From: Nelumbo lutea
Lineage: Eukaryota > Streptophyta > Magnoliopsida > Proteales > Nelumbonaceae
Length of the DNA: 64,000 nucleotides
Direction: 5' to 3'
Assembly: GCA_022828595.1 (NCBI GenBank)
Contig: JAKGHH010000008.1
Location: forward strand, 24,544,378 to 24,608,377
Shown here: piece by piece, positions 41,636 through 54,557 of the stretch
Position numbering within the stretch: position 1 is the first letter of the stretch
Layout of the letters: each line of letters opens with the position of its first letter
The notes under the pieces: model-generated
The model's input: only the letters and a program-made list of their open reading frames with translations
Told to the model about the DNA's origin: nothing
The model's database searches: none
Translations under genes and position numbers: made by a program

Positions 41636-42249
41636 GACCCCATTTTGTATAAGGCAAGTTATCGCCTAGGTGATGCTAGGATGTAGTCTAACTATTCTAA
41701 TATCCCATGTGTCATGATGTTAGTGGAGGGCCAAATCTGCCCTAATCAACATACAACATCAAAGTCATTTTAACTCATTTTATTAATAATAGATAATACT
41801 TCAATGGCAAAATCTATGGTGCATCTACTGCACCATGAATCAAAAGATGAACATGATGATAAATATATTTTGTTAAACGTGAAAATGTACTTTGTGAAAC
41901 ATGAACCTATAAAAAGTAAGCAAATCTTAACATGATTAATTGAGATTTAGATTTAACGTATAACCAATATTAGTAAATGCACCATAGTTGAACTCTACTT
42001 TCAAATTATTATTTTAATTTATTATTGCTATTCAATATCTAAATGCAATTCAAAATCCATTAGAATCCAATATAAATCGAAACAGATAAGGGTTTAATTT
42101 GAATCCAAATTTAAACAAATCAAGTTTGGATCAACCTCATATCCCATCCAATCCATTTGCACATCTACTGAGATGGGCCTAAAGCCCGACAACCAGAGCT
42201 CGGTTCATCATCATCCAAACAACCAATTCAAGCCCAATGTGTCTCAGGA

Positions 42250-42413
42250 GAGTCTAAATCTCCTACCCACAAGAACTCTGCCCACGTCTACCCACATAAC
42301 ATCGTAACCACACATGGCGAACATCTCACCCTCCTACATAATATTATGCACGGGGAAATGTTTCCAATGCACAGAGATAATATGTTGTGGGTAGACAGGG
42401 TCATTTATCCCAA
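42250..42413. mobile_element. Mutator-like MITE, second copy (worn right end)
   Basis: The left end GAGTCTAAATCTCCTACCCA followed by CAAGAACTCTGCCCACGTCT matches the MITE at 30291-30445 and the copy at 61569. The right end is cut or diverged after GTTGTGGGTAGACAGGG. Confidence 0.6.
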
Positions 42414-42699
42414 TTTTCATTCATTAAACCAACCAAACACCCACCTGCCCGACCCTACCCACCAACAATAGCCCAAAATCTGCCCTTCACCCGGTGTAAG
42501 CATGGAGTGTATACAGACAAAATACCCCCGTACAAGGTGCACATGACATGAGTGGGGGTCGCCATTAAAATGAGTCAGTCACATGGCCAATTTAGGAATT
42601 TCTCATCAAGAATTGATTTTTCACCAAAAACCCTAAGCAATTGATGAAAGGCTTGCTTTAGGAAGGTGAAGACTAAAGGGAGATGCATCATGCATGATT

Positions 42700-42950
42700 A
42701 CAGGCATCCAAAGCCTTTTGATGTTGAAAACTCATGTCTACCCATCAGTCCTGGTTCTATGCTACCATCCACAACTTTGTCCTTAACAGCCCACGTTCTA
42801 CATGTCAATGAATTATTACCCAAGTGAGGTGATATCAGTAACCAACCAAATGACCTCTGACCTGTTTTTTTCTCAAACAGATAGAGACAGGGTGCTGAAC
42901 ACTTTTGCCTAATGAAAGGGACTCTGCCAACCACACCACTCATTGCACTG
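42700..42950. repeat. Dispersed repeat, also at 49305-49520
   Basis: Shared words in the same order: CTCATGT...CCATCA, TATG(C)TACCATCC, TCAATGAATTATTACCAAG-like, GTGACCTCT-ACCTG and AAACAGA(T)AGAGA. Identity unknown. Confidence 0.5.
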
Positions 42951-42959
42951 ATGAATGAT

Positions 42960-45900
42960 CACAACATGGTGATTGCCACTAGATCAAATGGTCATTTCCC
43001 TTTATAAGTCTCATCGGCTTACTTTTGATATTATCTTGGCTCTTACTAATTACCTAACTTTGCCCGTATGAGCTTGTCTTACACCACCAGTCAAGATAAG
43101 ATAAAAGCCATGGATCCTGATTTATTTTTTCATGGATTAAGTAATTACTTTTTTACATATTTGGCATTTGTTTGGGGATTTGGGGTGATCATTTTCAGCC
43201 TGGCTCCGCATGGCCTGGATCTATAAAGCACAGTACATTCTCGTCATGTATTGAAAATATTTATCAATGATAATACCAGGAATGATGATATCGTCATGGG
43301 AAGATGTTTTCAATACACAGTGAGGATATGCTGTGGGATGTTGTAGGGGGCTGATTCGGTCTTAGGTCTATACATGTATATAAATCTGTTTTCTACACAA
43401 TTTATACATATGTATACGCTATTTTATGTTTTAAATATAAATATATTATATATTATATAATGTATAAAAATAAATTTTGTACATATATCATATGCGATAC
43501 AATATAGAATATTATATACAATTAATATTGTGCACACAAAAGCTATATAGGCCCGGAAAGCTTGTGTTTTAGGCCTGAAACCTGGGCTGGGCCGGGCTTG
43601 AGTGTACGTTACAGCCCATATCATAGGTACATTGCCCAGACCAGGCCCAGCCCGGTCCAACCCAATTCACCCCTATTGGGGATGCTTGTTTTGGGGTGCA
43701 ACTCAAGCAAGATCAATCAATCCAGACGAAACCCTATTTCATCATTGATTCTATGCATGGATCTACGACAAGGGGTGAGAAAATGGGTAGGTTCTACACA
43801 GAATCGAATGGAACCGATCTCAAACTGACCCGATGAACCAATATTGGTTGGCCTTAGTGGAACTTGCCTTGGAACTGAACTTGTCTTGAAATAAACCTCA
43901 AAATACTTTTCGGGATTTGGAGATTTGAACCCTAAGCACTCATAGTTACTAAGGCCATGATTTTACTTGACTATTGAGTTACTAAAGCTATTAGATCATT
44001 TGTTTTCATTTTAATATTTATATGTTTATAATAATTAATGTAAAATATAATATTTATAAAATTTAGATTTCATTTATGTCTTGAACTATATTATGATTAT
44101 CTACATATTAACTTACTCAATTTAATCAATAAAAATAATATTAGTCTTAAACTGTATATATAATAAGTTTTGAACCATCTAACGCTTCTTCTTTTTTTTA
44201 AGGGGAGAGGGAGTAAAGAAAAAACAGGTTTCATGGATAAACCTTAGAACTGACCCCGGAACCACCAAGATCAAAACCGACCCTGAAACCAACCTTTACA
44301 AGATAGGTTTCGGTTCCAAAAATATAAAAATAACCCTTACAAAATAGATTCCAGGTTCTACCTTAGAATCAAACTGAACCGACCTATGCTCACCCTGTTG
44401 AAATATTATGTTTTGGCTAGGGGAATATCTCTAAGGGAGTTTGAGTCAGTACCCTTGTAACTTTGGTTGCTGAAATGCCCTAGGATACTCCTTATGCAAT
44501 GTTTGGTAACATTCTAATAAAACAACCACAATTTGCAGCCTTAGTTATGAAGTTATCATAACTCCGTTAGTTTGAACTTGTCTTATAACACTAGTCTGAA
44601 GTCTGAATAAAGGAAAAGGATTGGGTGAGGTTGGCAAATGGTATTAAAACCTTTGCCCCAAAACTCTCATGGTGATGGAAGATGAAATTATGGATCGGCC
44701 ACACTTATGGTAAGTTGTACATATGTATTACACTATTGCACGAAAAATTATTCCAAAAGAGGTTCAGTAGGTAGGCAGTAATGCATTTTAACATGCCTTT
44801 TCCCTATAGGCCCATAAGTAATAACCGCTTTCTCTAAATGGGGCAACCTCCTTGTCTTGTTAAGGTTGCTTAGAGTAAAAAAAAAAAAAGAAAAAGAAAA
44901 AAAAATGAATGTTTGGTGATTACAAACAACGATAAAATAAAATGAAGATAATCTTAATAAGGAACTATACACCTTAAGGGGGGGTGGGGTTTGAGATTTT
45001 GAGAGGGGGGAAGTTGGTTAATGGTATTTTGGTTCCCATTGACCAAGAACCCCATATTCTTTTTTCATATTTATGTAAGGACCAAGAAAAGTTTACTTTC
45101 TTGGGTATCACTTACCTCCCCTAGGTGGGTAAATAATTTTTCCACTTATAGGGAAAATTGTCAATACTTGAACGTGACAAAAATGCCCATTTAAATAATG
45201 GGTTTTTTATGGATAAAATGGTCATTGCATTATTTACCTAGGAAATAAAAGAACATGGGTAAATGCACTTATCCGGATAAAATGTCTCTCAGCAAAAACT
45301 TACACAGATAATTGCATTTAGCCGACTAAATAACTTACCGAAAAGCGAACGAGGCCTAAATCTTAAGCTAATAGGTAAGCTCCTCTTAAATAGGTTTTTA
45401 TTCTCTAACACGCAACTCACGTGAAATCCAATCGGGCTTAAGCATGGATAAGTATAGGTCCATCCAATACGTGATGAAATTTAATTAAATATAATGGGGC
45501 AATGATGGTTAAACACTATACTACTTGGTTAAAGTCTTTGTCTCTATGACTCTAAAGAACCCTTCAACCTATAAGCTTAAACTGTTAGGTGAGGTCCCTA
45601 AATACAAATGTTTTTTTTTTCTTTAACAAATACAAACTAGTGGGGACCCTTGTGATGCACGGGATTTGTCAAGGAAAAGTTATAATTTTTCCAATATATT
45701 AAAATTTAATAATATAAATTATATTTTGAAATAATGGAAATTGTTTGAGGGCAAATAACTAATAAAAAATAATAAATAAAATAAATCATTTTATAAATTT
45801 AACAATTTATTCTAATTTAATAACATGAAATTTAATATAAATAATTTTCTGAAATATTTTAACATAAACAATTCCATTAAAACCTGAATAGATTTTTGAA

Positions 45901-46000
45901 ATTTCTAAAGATAAGTTCATTTAATTTTTGAAAAATATTTGGATTATTTATTATAATATCATAAATATCCTAAAAATTAATTTTCTGAAGTTGGATTATT
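42960..46000. other. Gene-free stretch
   Basis: I see no gene. Around 43555-43670 there is a GGCC/GGGCC-rich block ending AATTCACCCCTA, which looks like one end of an hAT-type element whose other end I could not locate. The stretch 44879-44904 is an A-rich run. The rest is AT-rich and unrecognised. Confidence 0.5.
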
Positions 46001-46009
46001 GATCTACCA

Positions 46010-46230
46010 CTTGAATGTCAAAACAACTGGATCATTATCATCTAAGCATCACCCCAACTATATGGATCTGCTACATCAATCTCGTCTCACGATTCAGTTT
46101 TGTTTAATGCCATATCCATAGTTTATAAGCACTTATATCTTTTCTTACTAATTCAACCCGTGATCTTTTTGTTCTACCTTAGCCCTTCTAACCCCATCCA
46201 CTTGCAATTGGATGATCTCAATTATCATAC
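46010..46230 (-). mobile_element. LINE 3' tail relic
   Basis: On the minus strand it has GTTAGAAGGGCTAAGGTAGA, an EKI-VLI-YG-GIKQN-type remnant of VRKDL...LTMDMALN, then GATCCATATAGTTGGGGTGA and GATGATAATGATCC. It is the fifth copy of the tail seen at 25251, 27310, 28700 and 35545. Confidence 0.65.
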
Positions 46231-47695
46231 AAAAGGAAAAGGAAAATAATGGGATTTAACAATATTCAAGCAAAGAGGTGCAGTATCGACTTAGTCTTGC
46301 CTCTGAAGGAAAACTCTCCATCCGCCATAACCGTTCATCCAAGCATGTCTGGTTCACCAGAAAAAGTGAACACTCAAAGACCAAAGTTGAAAAGTAAAAG
46401 GATGCCCACAGTCCAAGGTTTGCGAGCATGCATGAGTCATACGTAATTGGATAGACCAACCCATTCTGTGGGTCCCACCACAAGCGATAACCATGTAGGG
46501 ATCTAATCAACTCAACTGGTGATAGTAGCCTTCCAACAACCACTTTCATAATCATCAGGTGTTTGAAAAAATTACAGCTTCTGAGACGACCTGAGACATC
46601 TAAAGTTCTAAACCATAATCCATACATTACATCTCATTTCTTTCAACCTCTCGTGGGACCAGTTTTAGAAATCAGAATTGAAATTAAAATCTTTTAGAAT
46701 TCGAATTAGAACGATCTATTCTCATAGTCTGTTTAATTCAAATAAAAATATAAGTGAAAATTAAAATCAGTTGGAATGGGATTTCGGGAATACCATTCCA
46801 CCAGACTCCTTTCACTTCCCTAATAAAATAGGGACCTTGGGCTGATCTAAAAGAGCCATGCAGATTCCTTTCACTTCCCTAGTAAAAGATTAGGCTGTAT
46901 TTGGGTAAGGCAGAATGTGGGGCAAAAACAGAACTGAGATCTCCTTTCGATGCTAGAGCCTGCCGAATTCAAATAATACCTGATTAAGGGAATTGAAAAT
47001 CTCTGAATTTTCTTTTCTGAACATAATGAGGCATCATCTGGAGCAAAAATGCAAAATGATGGAACCCAGAAACTCAAGACATTCCTTTTCCATAAATCCC
47101 ATCGATTCAAATACAACTTTACAGAATTTAAAGCCTTTAAAGGGGGCTTGGGTTTGAGGAGTTCGGGTCAGCTCCAGCCAAGCTCGATGTGTTGAATCCC
47201 ACCTAATTGCCAGCTTCGTCTACTGAACTCTTCTAACCCAACCCGATGGGTTGGCTCCTTAAAAAAATGAGGTAATGAGTGGTGGTACTACCCAATGGGA
47301 CCCCAACAGATATCATTAGCAACCGAACGGCCACTGAAAAAGAAAGGAAAAGGTGAGATTAGAGACAAGAAAAAAAAAGGGTGGGTGCATGTATGATGAA
47401 TCAACTTAACCTTAGCCCAAAAGAAAAACACTTTAGTTGGATCTCTGTATCAAACCATGTCTAGAATACCAATAAAAATGAATATCCAAAGCCTAAAGTT
47501 GTGTTTTTTTTTTTCATTTTTTCTTTCTGAAGAATCAAGAGAATATCAAGTCCAAAGTTAGCAAGCAAACAAGAGGCATGCGTAATGTGATGGACCAACC
47601 ATTTTGTTGGTCCTACCAAAATGAGATCATATTATCCATTGGGATTTAATAATTATAACAAGTGATTGTAGTCATTTGACAGTTTATTAATTTTA

Positions 47696-48200
47696 GGGAA
47701 AATTCAATTTTACTATCCTGAACTTTGGGAAGTGTCAAGTTGGTCCCTACTGTTAATTTACTGTCAGTTTTTTATTTAAAATGTCAAAGTTACCCTTCAA
47801 AAGAAGACACTTTTTTATTGTTTTCTACATTGAGACTGAATCGGTTATTTTCAAAGAAAAAGAGAGAAAAAAATGAACTATGATCGAGGGAAACAATAAC
47901 TGAAAATAAAGAAATAACTAGACAAGAATGTGTTTCAGATCTAAAGATCAAAGACAATGACTTCATTAGTCTAGAATCTCAAACATCTCAACAGGTTCAG
48001 TCTCAAGGTAGAAGATAATGAATAATGTCTTCTTTTGAAGGGTAATTTTGACATTTTCAATAGATAACTTACAGTCAGTTAACAACAAGAACCAACTTGA
48101 CACTTTTTGAAAGTTTAGGTACTACAGTGACATATTTGAAAGTTTGGGTACTAATTTGACACTACCCCCAAGGTTCAGAGTACTAAAATGGAATTTTTCC
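47696..48200. mobile_element. Mutator-like foldback MITE with perfect 9-bp TSD
   Basis: The 505-bp element is flanked by TTAATTTTA at 47687-47695 and 48201-48209. Long inverted arms (about 120 bp at the left, 190 bp at the right) begin GGGAAAATTCAATTTTACTA and, in reverse complement, GGAAAAATTCCATTTTAGTA. They include AAAGTGTCAAGTTGG and CCCTTCAAAAGAAGAC on both sides. The loop has no gene. Confidence 0.9.
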
Positions 48201-48506
48201 TTAATTTTAATAATCGGTGCTTGACAATCACAGCCTCTAAAAAAACCTTCGAGCAGTAGTTGAATACCCTTGTTTGAGCATCAGAAGCAGTATTTCAGTA
48301 GAAACATTATCAAATCAACTCATGTAAAATTTAGGATACTGTGACTTTACAGTTTAATAAAATGGAATTGGTATGAATACTAGGGCTCTAGTCTTGCTTT
48401 ATGTCTAAAAGAGTAAATTTCATAGACAGTATATAAGATAATTTTGATTAAAAACACTTGTTTTATGACATTTAAACGGTTTACTATTTATTGCCATTTT
48501 TATTAA

Positions 48507-48602
48507 GGCTCAATTTAGGAGTATAAATACAAATATATACAGTATAAATATATACAAAATATAAGGTTTATATATGTATTTGTGCCCCTTCCAAGTCAAG
48601 CC
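48507..48602. mobile_element. Tourist/Harbinger-like MITE with TAA TSD
   Basis: The 96-bp element starts GGCTCAATTTAGGAGTATAAA and ends, in reverse complement, GGCTTGACTTGGAAGGGGCA. TAA is at 48504-48506 and 48603-48605. Same family as 35565-35685. Confidence 0.75.
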
Positions 48603-50124
48603 TAAGGTTATACTATAAAAATGAAGTCCCAAGTTGGCACTATCATAGGTAATTATAGGTGTCAAGTATAATTGGGTCTAATATGCCGGGTTATACAATT
48701 AACAATCGATTCGGTTCTGGGTCAATTTTATATATTGTTTCAGGACTGATTCACTCTGTCCTGAACCAGAGCTGCCCATGATAGCTCTATCTGATATCAA
48801 TTCAAATTCAATCACAATCCAATAGCCAACAAAAACTAAAACGAATAATGAATCAGTTTTGGATCTAGGTACATTGAATCCCATCCGTTTTGAGCCCTAA
48901 TGAATGATACAGATTTGAGGAAATTGGCCTAAACCCAACAGTAGAATCAACAAAAAATGGAAGGTGTAAACCCCATATGGCTATATCGGACTGGACACAA
49001 CAAACACACTCACTCCAAAGTCCAAACTCAGCTCCTAGTGGACCAACCAATGACCAATCTTCAATCAGACCAGTCCTGTCAATGAACAGCCATAACCCCC
49101 TAGCCCCTTAAGCATATATATATATATATGGCTTTCAAACAAGATAGCCTGCCTCTACAAAGCGCACTTGAGCGGGGCGAAAGATTGAACAAGTCACATG
49201 GCACGTTTGGATATCACCCGAAGGAAAAGATTGATTTAGTCATAACCCCAACTGTTTGATGTAATGTTTATTTGAAAGATATAGTTATAGGCGCCTAGAG
49301 CCTTTTGACTTTGGAATCTCATGTGCTCCCCATCAAAGCCTGCTATTGCCACATCCTCATCTTTGACCTTTTTACAAACATTTTATATGTCATTGCATTA
49401 TCACCAAGGAGGAGGTAACACTGCTAACCACCAAAGTGACCTCTTACCTGCTTTGTGCTTTTGCAAAGAGATGGGGCTAAATGCTGCCTCCTTTTGCTTA
49501 GTGGAAAAAACCACATCATGACACTTTGGTGAAAGATAAATAAGGTGGCGATGCCCTTCTTATTTCATTTCAGCTTTTGAGTTTTAACTACTTATTTTCA
49601 ACTCTAAACTTTATTATTTATTGTGCAAGTTTAAATGGAGAAGCAATGAATTGTCCACTTGGCTTCAGGTTGGGTGTTGGGAGGCCTACATGACAGCACA
49701 GGAATCGGAGGTGGTTTGAAAGTGACTGAAATGGCTGAGTTGAATTATTTATTGCTTCATCTTTTAGTATATAAAACAATTAAGTAATAAAATAGTCAAG
49801 GATAATTCAGCCATTAATGAACTCTCAACTTCCACAATAACTTATTTATAAACAAAGCAATATGTCGTTCAGTTCAGCCATTTCAACTGTTATCCATTGG
49901 CCCTGAATGATCCTAGGTCCACAACTGTAATTTAAAACTTATAGACAACATATGAATAGTTCCAAGGGACTCTATAATAACGACTGAGGTGGCTTAATTG
50001 AATTATTTATTGTTTTCTTTTTAGTGGATAGAACAATTAAGTAAGAAAAAGTCAAAGGAAGCATAAATCAACTCAGTTCAACTTTAGCCATTAATGGCTT
50101 ATTTAATACAAGGCAAAGCAATAA

Positions 50125-50938
50125 GGCCATGTTTGAAAGTATTTATTGGAAATAAATGCTTATGGACCATATCATTAAGTACTTATTTACTTATTGGTGT
50201 TTGGGAAATAAGTCTGAAATAAGTGATTATTTAAAAATAAGGATTTATTTTTAATCCCAAATTTCAAGTATTTTTATATGTTCATATAGTAAGCATTTAT
50301 TCAAATTTTTTTCTAGCATAATTGTTCCTAGTGAATTTTTAGAATCTAATTATACCCTTTTGCAAAAACAAGTTTATAAAAGCACTTTTATAAAAATACT
50401 TTTATGAAAGTAAAATATTTTTACGAAAGCACTTTTATGATAGTACTTTTATGAAAGCACTTCTACGAAAGTACTTTTATAAAGGTACTTTTACAAAAGT
50501 TATATGAAAGCACTTTTATATAAGTACTTTACCTGAAAGCACTTATATAAAAGTGCTTTTAGAAAAACACTTTTATAAAAATATTTTTACAAAAGCACTT
50601 TTATAAAAGTACTTTTACAAAAACATTTTTACAAAAGTACTTTTACGAAAGCACTTTTGTAAATGTACTTTTATAAAAGCACTTCTATCAAAGTACTTTT
50701 ATGCATTCACTTCGGATTGAATATTTTGAAAATTTGAAGAAAAATGAAAGACAAAATAATCACAATTGCTTATTTAAGTGCTTATTGGAGAAAAAGACTA
50801 CCGAAAACCGGATATAAAATAAGTACTTGAAAAAGTTAAATGGCAAATATAAATAAGTGTTTATTTAAATAAGTATTTATTTTTAAAAACTTATTCAATA
50901 AACATTTATTTTCAACATAAACATTCTCAAACATGGCC
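50125..50938. mobile_element. Harbinger-like element with TAA TSD in the middle tandem unit
   Basis: The ends GGCCATGTTTGAAAGTATTT and, in reverse complement, GGCCATGTTTGAGAATGTTT are inverted. TAA is at 50122-50124 and 50939-50941. Units 1 and 3 of the tandem array show the uninterrupted site (CAAAGCAATATGTC and CAAATCAATAAGTC). The interior is dominated by a minisatellite (50363-50705). No ORF. Confidence 0.9.
50363..50705. repeat. Palindromic minisatellite, CACTTTTATAAAAGTACTTTTACG type
   Basis: About 14-bp half-units ACTTTTAT-AAAAGC/T alternate over about 340 bp. Every unit is nearly self-complementary (AAAAGTACTTTT), so either strand could form hairpins. Confidence 0.88.
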
Positions 50939-51565
50939 TAATTAGTCATTTAGTTTAATCATTTCAGCTGTTGTCCACTGGCCCATCCACAAAATTGTAC
51001 TTTTGGTCTCAAAGACAACATATGAATAGGTCCGAGCCTGAAAGGCTGCTTTGGTAACGACTGAAGTGTATGAATTGAATTATTTATGGCTTCGCCTTTT
51101 AGTGGATAAAACAATTAGATAATAAAAGAGTTAAGTGTTAATTAATCAACCCAATTTAACTTCAGCAATTACTGAACTCATAAACTCCTTATTTACCAAT
51201 AGACAAATCAATAAGTCATTCAGTTCAGATTTTTAGCCGTTATAAAACCGAATCCAATGTTCCTCTAGGTCTATCAAAATGTGGTTTTGGGGTCTTCGGA
51301 GAGGTAAGCTTCATATAGAACAAGTTTTGGCATTTTTTTTCCTTCACGCAAAGTGATTGCACCAAGCACTATCCCCCCATAAGTTCTATCTATACCAACT
51401 TTAATTTTAAATTACATCTCCACTCCACATTTCAGCCCAAATCCAACCTATAATCAAATGTAAATATGTAATCTTAAGCTACACTATTTCTTTTGACTTG
51501 GGCCAATTAATCCTGACCCTAATTTCATCCCTAATTTTCTCAGTGGTTCATAGAAAGTGACTTAA

Positions 51566-51768
51566 GAGGGTGTTTGTGCAACATGTATGGTTTTGTTTCT
51601 AAAAACAAAAACAAATGCCAGATCAGCAAAACCACATTTGTTTTTGCTTATGTGGCAATATTTTTTGTTTTGAAAAATAAACAACTGCCACCTCAGCAAA
51701 ATTGTGTTGCTTTTTGCTGATGTGGCCCCTCTTTTTGTTTTCAAAATCAAAACCATACGAATACCCCC
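51566..51768. mobile_element. MITE with TTAA/TAA flanks
   Basis: The 203-bp element starts GAGGGTGTTTGTGCAACATG and ends, in reverse complement, GGGGGTATTCGTATGGTTTT. TTAA flanks both sides (51562-51565 and 51769-51772). The interior contains repeated TTTTTGCTTATGTGGC and its complement. The ends resemble Harbinger-type GGGGGTGTTTG. Confidence 0.65.
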
Positions 51769-53329
51769 TTAATGGTTGTGTTTATTTCTAAATAAAGGAA
51801 ATGCTCACTCTAGAAGAGGTTTTGTCATCCTTCAGTTGTTTCTGCAAATTGCAAACAGCTAACTGTTCAGAACTTGTCCTGTTTTTTGTTTTTTTTTAAA
51901 CAAATTGTAGTCTGATATCCAAACACTGGGTCAGTGAAGTTGCTCTTCAAGTGGAAGAATGTTTAGTCTCCCCCAGCATGATAAGAAGACAAAGAAAAAT
52001 AAATAAATGGGGTGACAAGCCCAACAACCTTACAATGTGGGCCAAGAACTGGTGGATCTGGATTCTGGACCATCCACTTCAACATCAAAGCAGCTGGATG
52101 GATGATAATAGCCATCATTTGCAGCTAGCTAGCTACCAAAGGAAAGAAGATAAAGGAAGGCTAACCCTAAAGAACTGGTACACTCTTCCACTTATAAAAT
52201 TGTTCTTTAGTATATGGCTCTGCATCCAAGCACAGAGAAGCAATAATGAATGTCTAAAGGCCAGAGTTGGTCACCATACATGACCCATACGTAATCCATT
52301 AGGCCAATTATTCTAGGCTCTAGAGGCCCAAGAAAGTTAGGAAGGAGATCACCCATGTCAGAATTCAATAATAAGTTTTGGCAGAACTAGAATCCAATGA
52401 AAAGAATTTACCAATTTTTTTCGGATTAGATTTTTAGGGCATTTGGGTGGTATTTTGAAATCCAAACCCCACAATAATACCTCAGAAATCAGGACTATTA
52501 GGTTTCCATGATTTGAACATTTTGCCAAGATACAGATCCATTAAGAATCAGATGGCAAGATGGATCATCTGGGGTTGTTTGGTTGAAGGAATCCATTCCT
52601 CAATTCTGAATTTTTTTTTTTTTAATTTGATACATCATCTTCATCTGAACCTCCAAATAGTTTGAAATCTAATTTGGGAAGGCTGATTCCTCAAAAATCA
52701 GTAGAGTCAGTTGATTCTGATTTCTATGGTTTGGGGTGATGTAAGCTAACTGAACCAATTTATGTTGTTTTGAATTTTTTTTCTGTTCCAAACTGATTAA
52801 GACCCAAAAAGATTATATAATTAATAATGTATAATTTATAAAGGATTAAGGGTAGAACAAAAACCATCTCATAGAAGGTCTATAAGATAATTTTGGTTAA
52901 AAGAATTTGTTTATTTAATAAACTATTTATTATTTATTTTCATTCTTATTAAAGTTATATTCTCAAAAATGAAGTTTCAAGATCCAAGTTATTATCATAG
53001 GTAAATATACTATGAAGTATAATTGAGTTAGACCCTTTCAGGACTGATCCACCCTGTATGGAACCAGACCTAGAGATGCTTCAAAGCTCGGAAGATTACT
53101 TTGCAAATTGGAGGGAATCTTTGAATTGAATTCTGACATGGCAATGACATGTCTATACCATAATAATGTGCAAACCAATAATGTTGTGACAGTTGCATGT
53201 GCATATTTTGATAAATCATCTTGTCAACATTATTTTGCACTGTTTTTGAGCTATCGTTGATTCGTATGGTTTGACCATTTGGCCTGGGAATCATGCAGGC
53301 AATTGGTTCATTTCACCCTTAATCTGGTC

Positions 53330-53525
53330 CTTGGCCAAAACTGTTGATTTGGCCAGCAACCCGCTGACCCAGGCTATCGAACCATCAATCTGTTCAATGA
53401 TTTTTAGTTATTTATTATTATTATTATTTTAATTTTTAATTTTTAAGTTGGAATGGGCCATTCATTCAAACCAGATAGTTCAACCATCGACCAAAAAACC
53501 AGTGGCCAGATTGGTTTTCAAAACC
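53330..53525. mobile_element. Partial copy of the GGTTTT..AAAACC MITE family
   Basis: It contains CTGTTGATTTGGCCAGCAAC, TGGAATGGGCCATTCATTCA and the right end CCAGATTGGTTTTCAAAACC. This parallels 29421-29705 and 60910-61203. The left end is degraded. Confidence 0.4.
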
Positions 53526-54557
53526 TTATTATTTTGTTAGAAAGTATTTCTCATCTCGTACCATTTTTATTTTTGGGTTTTGTATGTTGGGATAGGTATT
53601 TTAGTCGTATAACAGTTTGGGTAGTTTTCTCCCTCTTGGGAATTTGACTTATTCACCTGGGAGAAAAGTAACACTTATATATATGGGAAAATGGCCTAAA
53701 CGCTTACTTGAGGGAAAATGAATTTTTTGTGGGCCTTTCAATTCTCTAGAGAAGAATGTGGGTAAATCAATTTCACCTCTCTTGTTCCTGGCAAAGGAAT
53801 GGGGCCTTTTTTAAGAAAATCATTTTGATGAATTGGTTCCTCTAAACCAAGCATCTACTTAAGCCCAAACATAGAATCAGATTGAAAGATGGATTGCAAG
53901 ATCAGCCCAATTATCAAATTGATTGCAGAATCTGCATTAAAATACAACCGAGCAAATGGTATATAATTATCCGAGTTTAATTAATTTATACATAATTAGA
54001 TCAAATATGGATCTATATATATATATATATATGCTCACTGAAGTTTAATTAATTTATATTATATCTATCATTGAAGTTGATCTAAATGCTGTATTTTCAC
54101 TAAATTATCATAGGTTCAACAATGGTGGATCTAAGACCTTTGATTAGTGGAGTCAGACATTATTATAACATCAACTTAGTCATAACATTTGACATTTGAG
54201 TAATTAAAACGAAAAATTGAGATTAAAATATTTCCACTCTAATCATTTCTAGAAAAATAGATATATCTCCAAATGAATCATTTTTTTTTTCTTAGATTTT
54301 TCTAATATTCTCAAGCATATCGGGATCTAAAAATTAAAAAAGAAAGGAAAGAAAACATTGTTCCTAACACAATAATGATTAGGACAATTTTACATAAAAA
54401 AAATAAGAGTTGTAATTTCTAAAACACCAAGAGAAAAATCTCCTCAGTGTGTTTTGACCTTCAAGATTTCCAGAGTGAATAGAGATAAAAGGAAATGACT
54501 CTACTTTGTTCGTCTCCCTGATTTCCTCCTCTACAATCCAGCAACCTGCTCCAAGCT

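Larger units (their letters stand above)
40850..41760. repeat. LTR-like dispersed repeat with two minisatellites, copy 1
   Basis: The region from 41110 to 41750 resembles 63090-63630 in order: CCGATGCTTAAGTTAGCGAA, a TATA-like CTTATAAAG at about 41270, CTCACAAAACGCTCCTGG, GTAGGTCGCC blocks and TGTCATGATGTTAGTGGAGG. The TATA and single-block character suggest a solo LTR of an unidentified element. No coding sequence lies beside it. Confidence 0.5.
49724..51245. repeat. Tandem repeat, about 260-bp unit, three copies; middle copy carries a transposon
   Basis: Units start with GACTGAAATGGCTGAGTTGA (49724), GACTGAGGTGGCTTAATTGA (49982) and GACTGAAGTGTATGAATTGA (51059). They share AATTATTTATTG, TTTTAGTGGATAAAACAATT, GTCATTCAGTTCAG and AGACAACATATGAATAG in order. 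Unit 1 is 258 bp. Unit 2 is 260 bp once the 814-bp insertion and one TAA are removed. Unit 3 is truncated near 51245. Confidence 0.88.

Noticed and set aside
46256..46627. 123-codon minus-strand ORF
   Set aside because: No domain, no splice context, and an overlapping plus-strand ORF of similar quality; probably chance.
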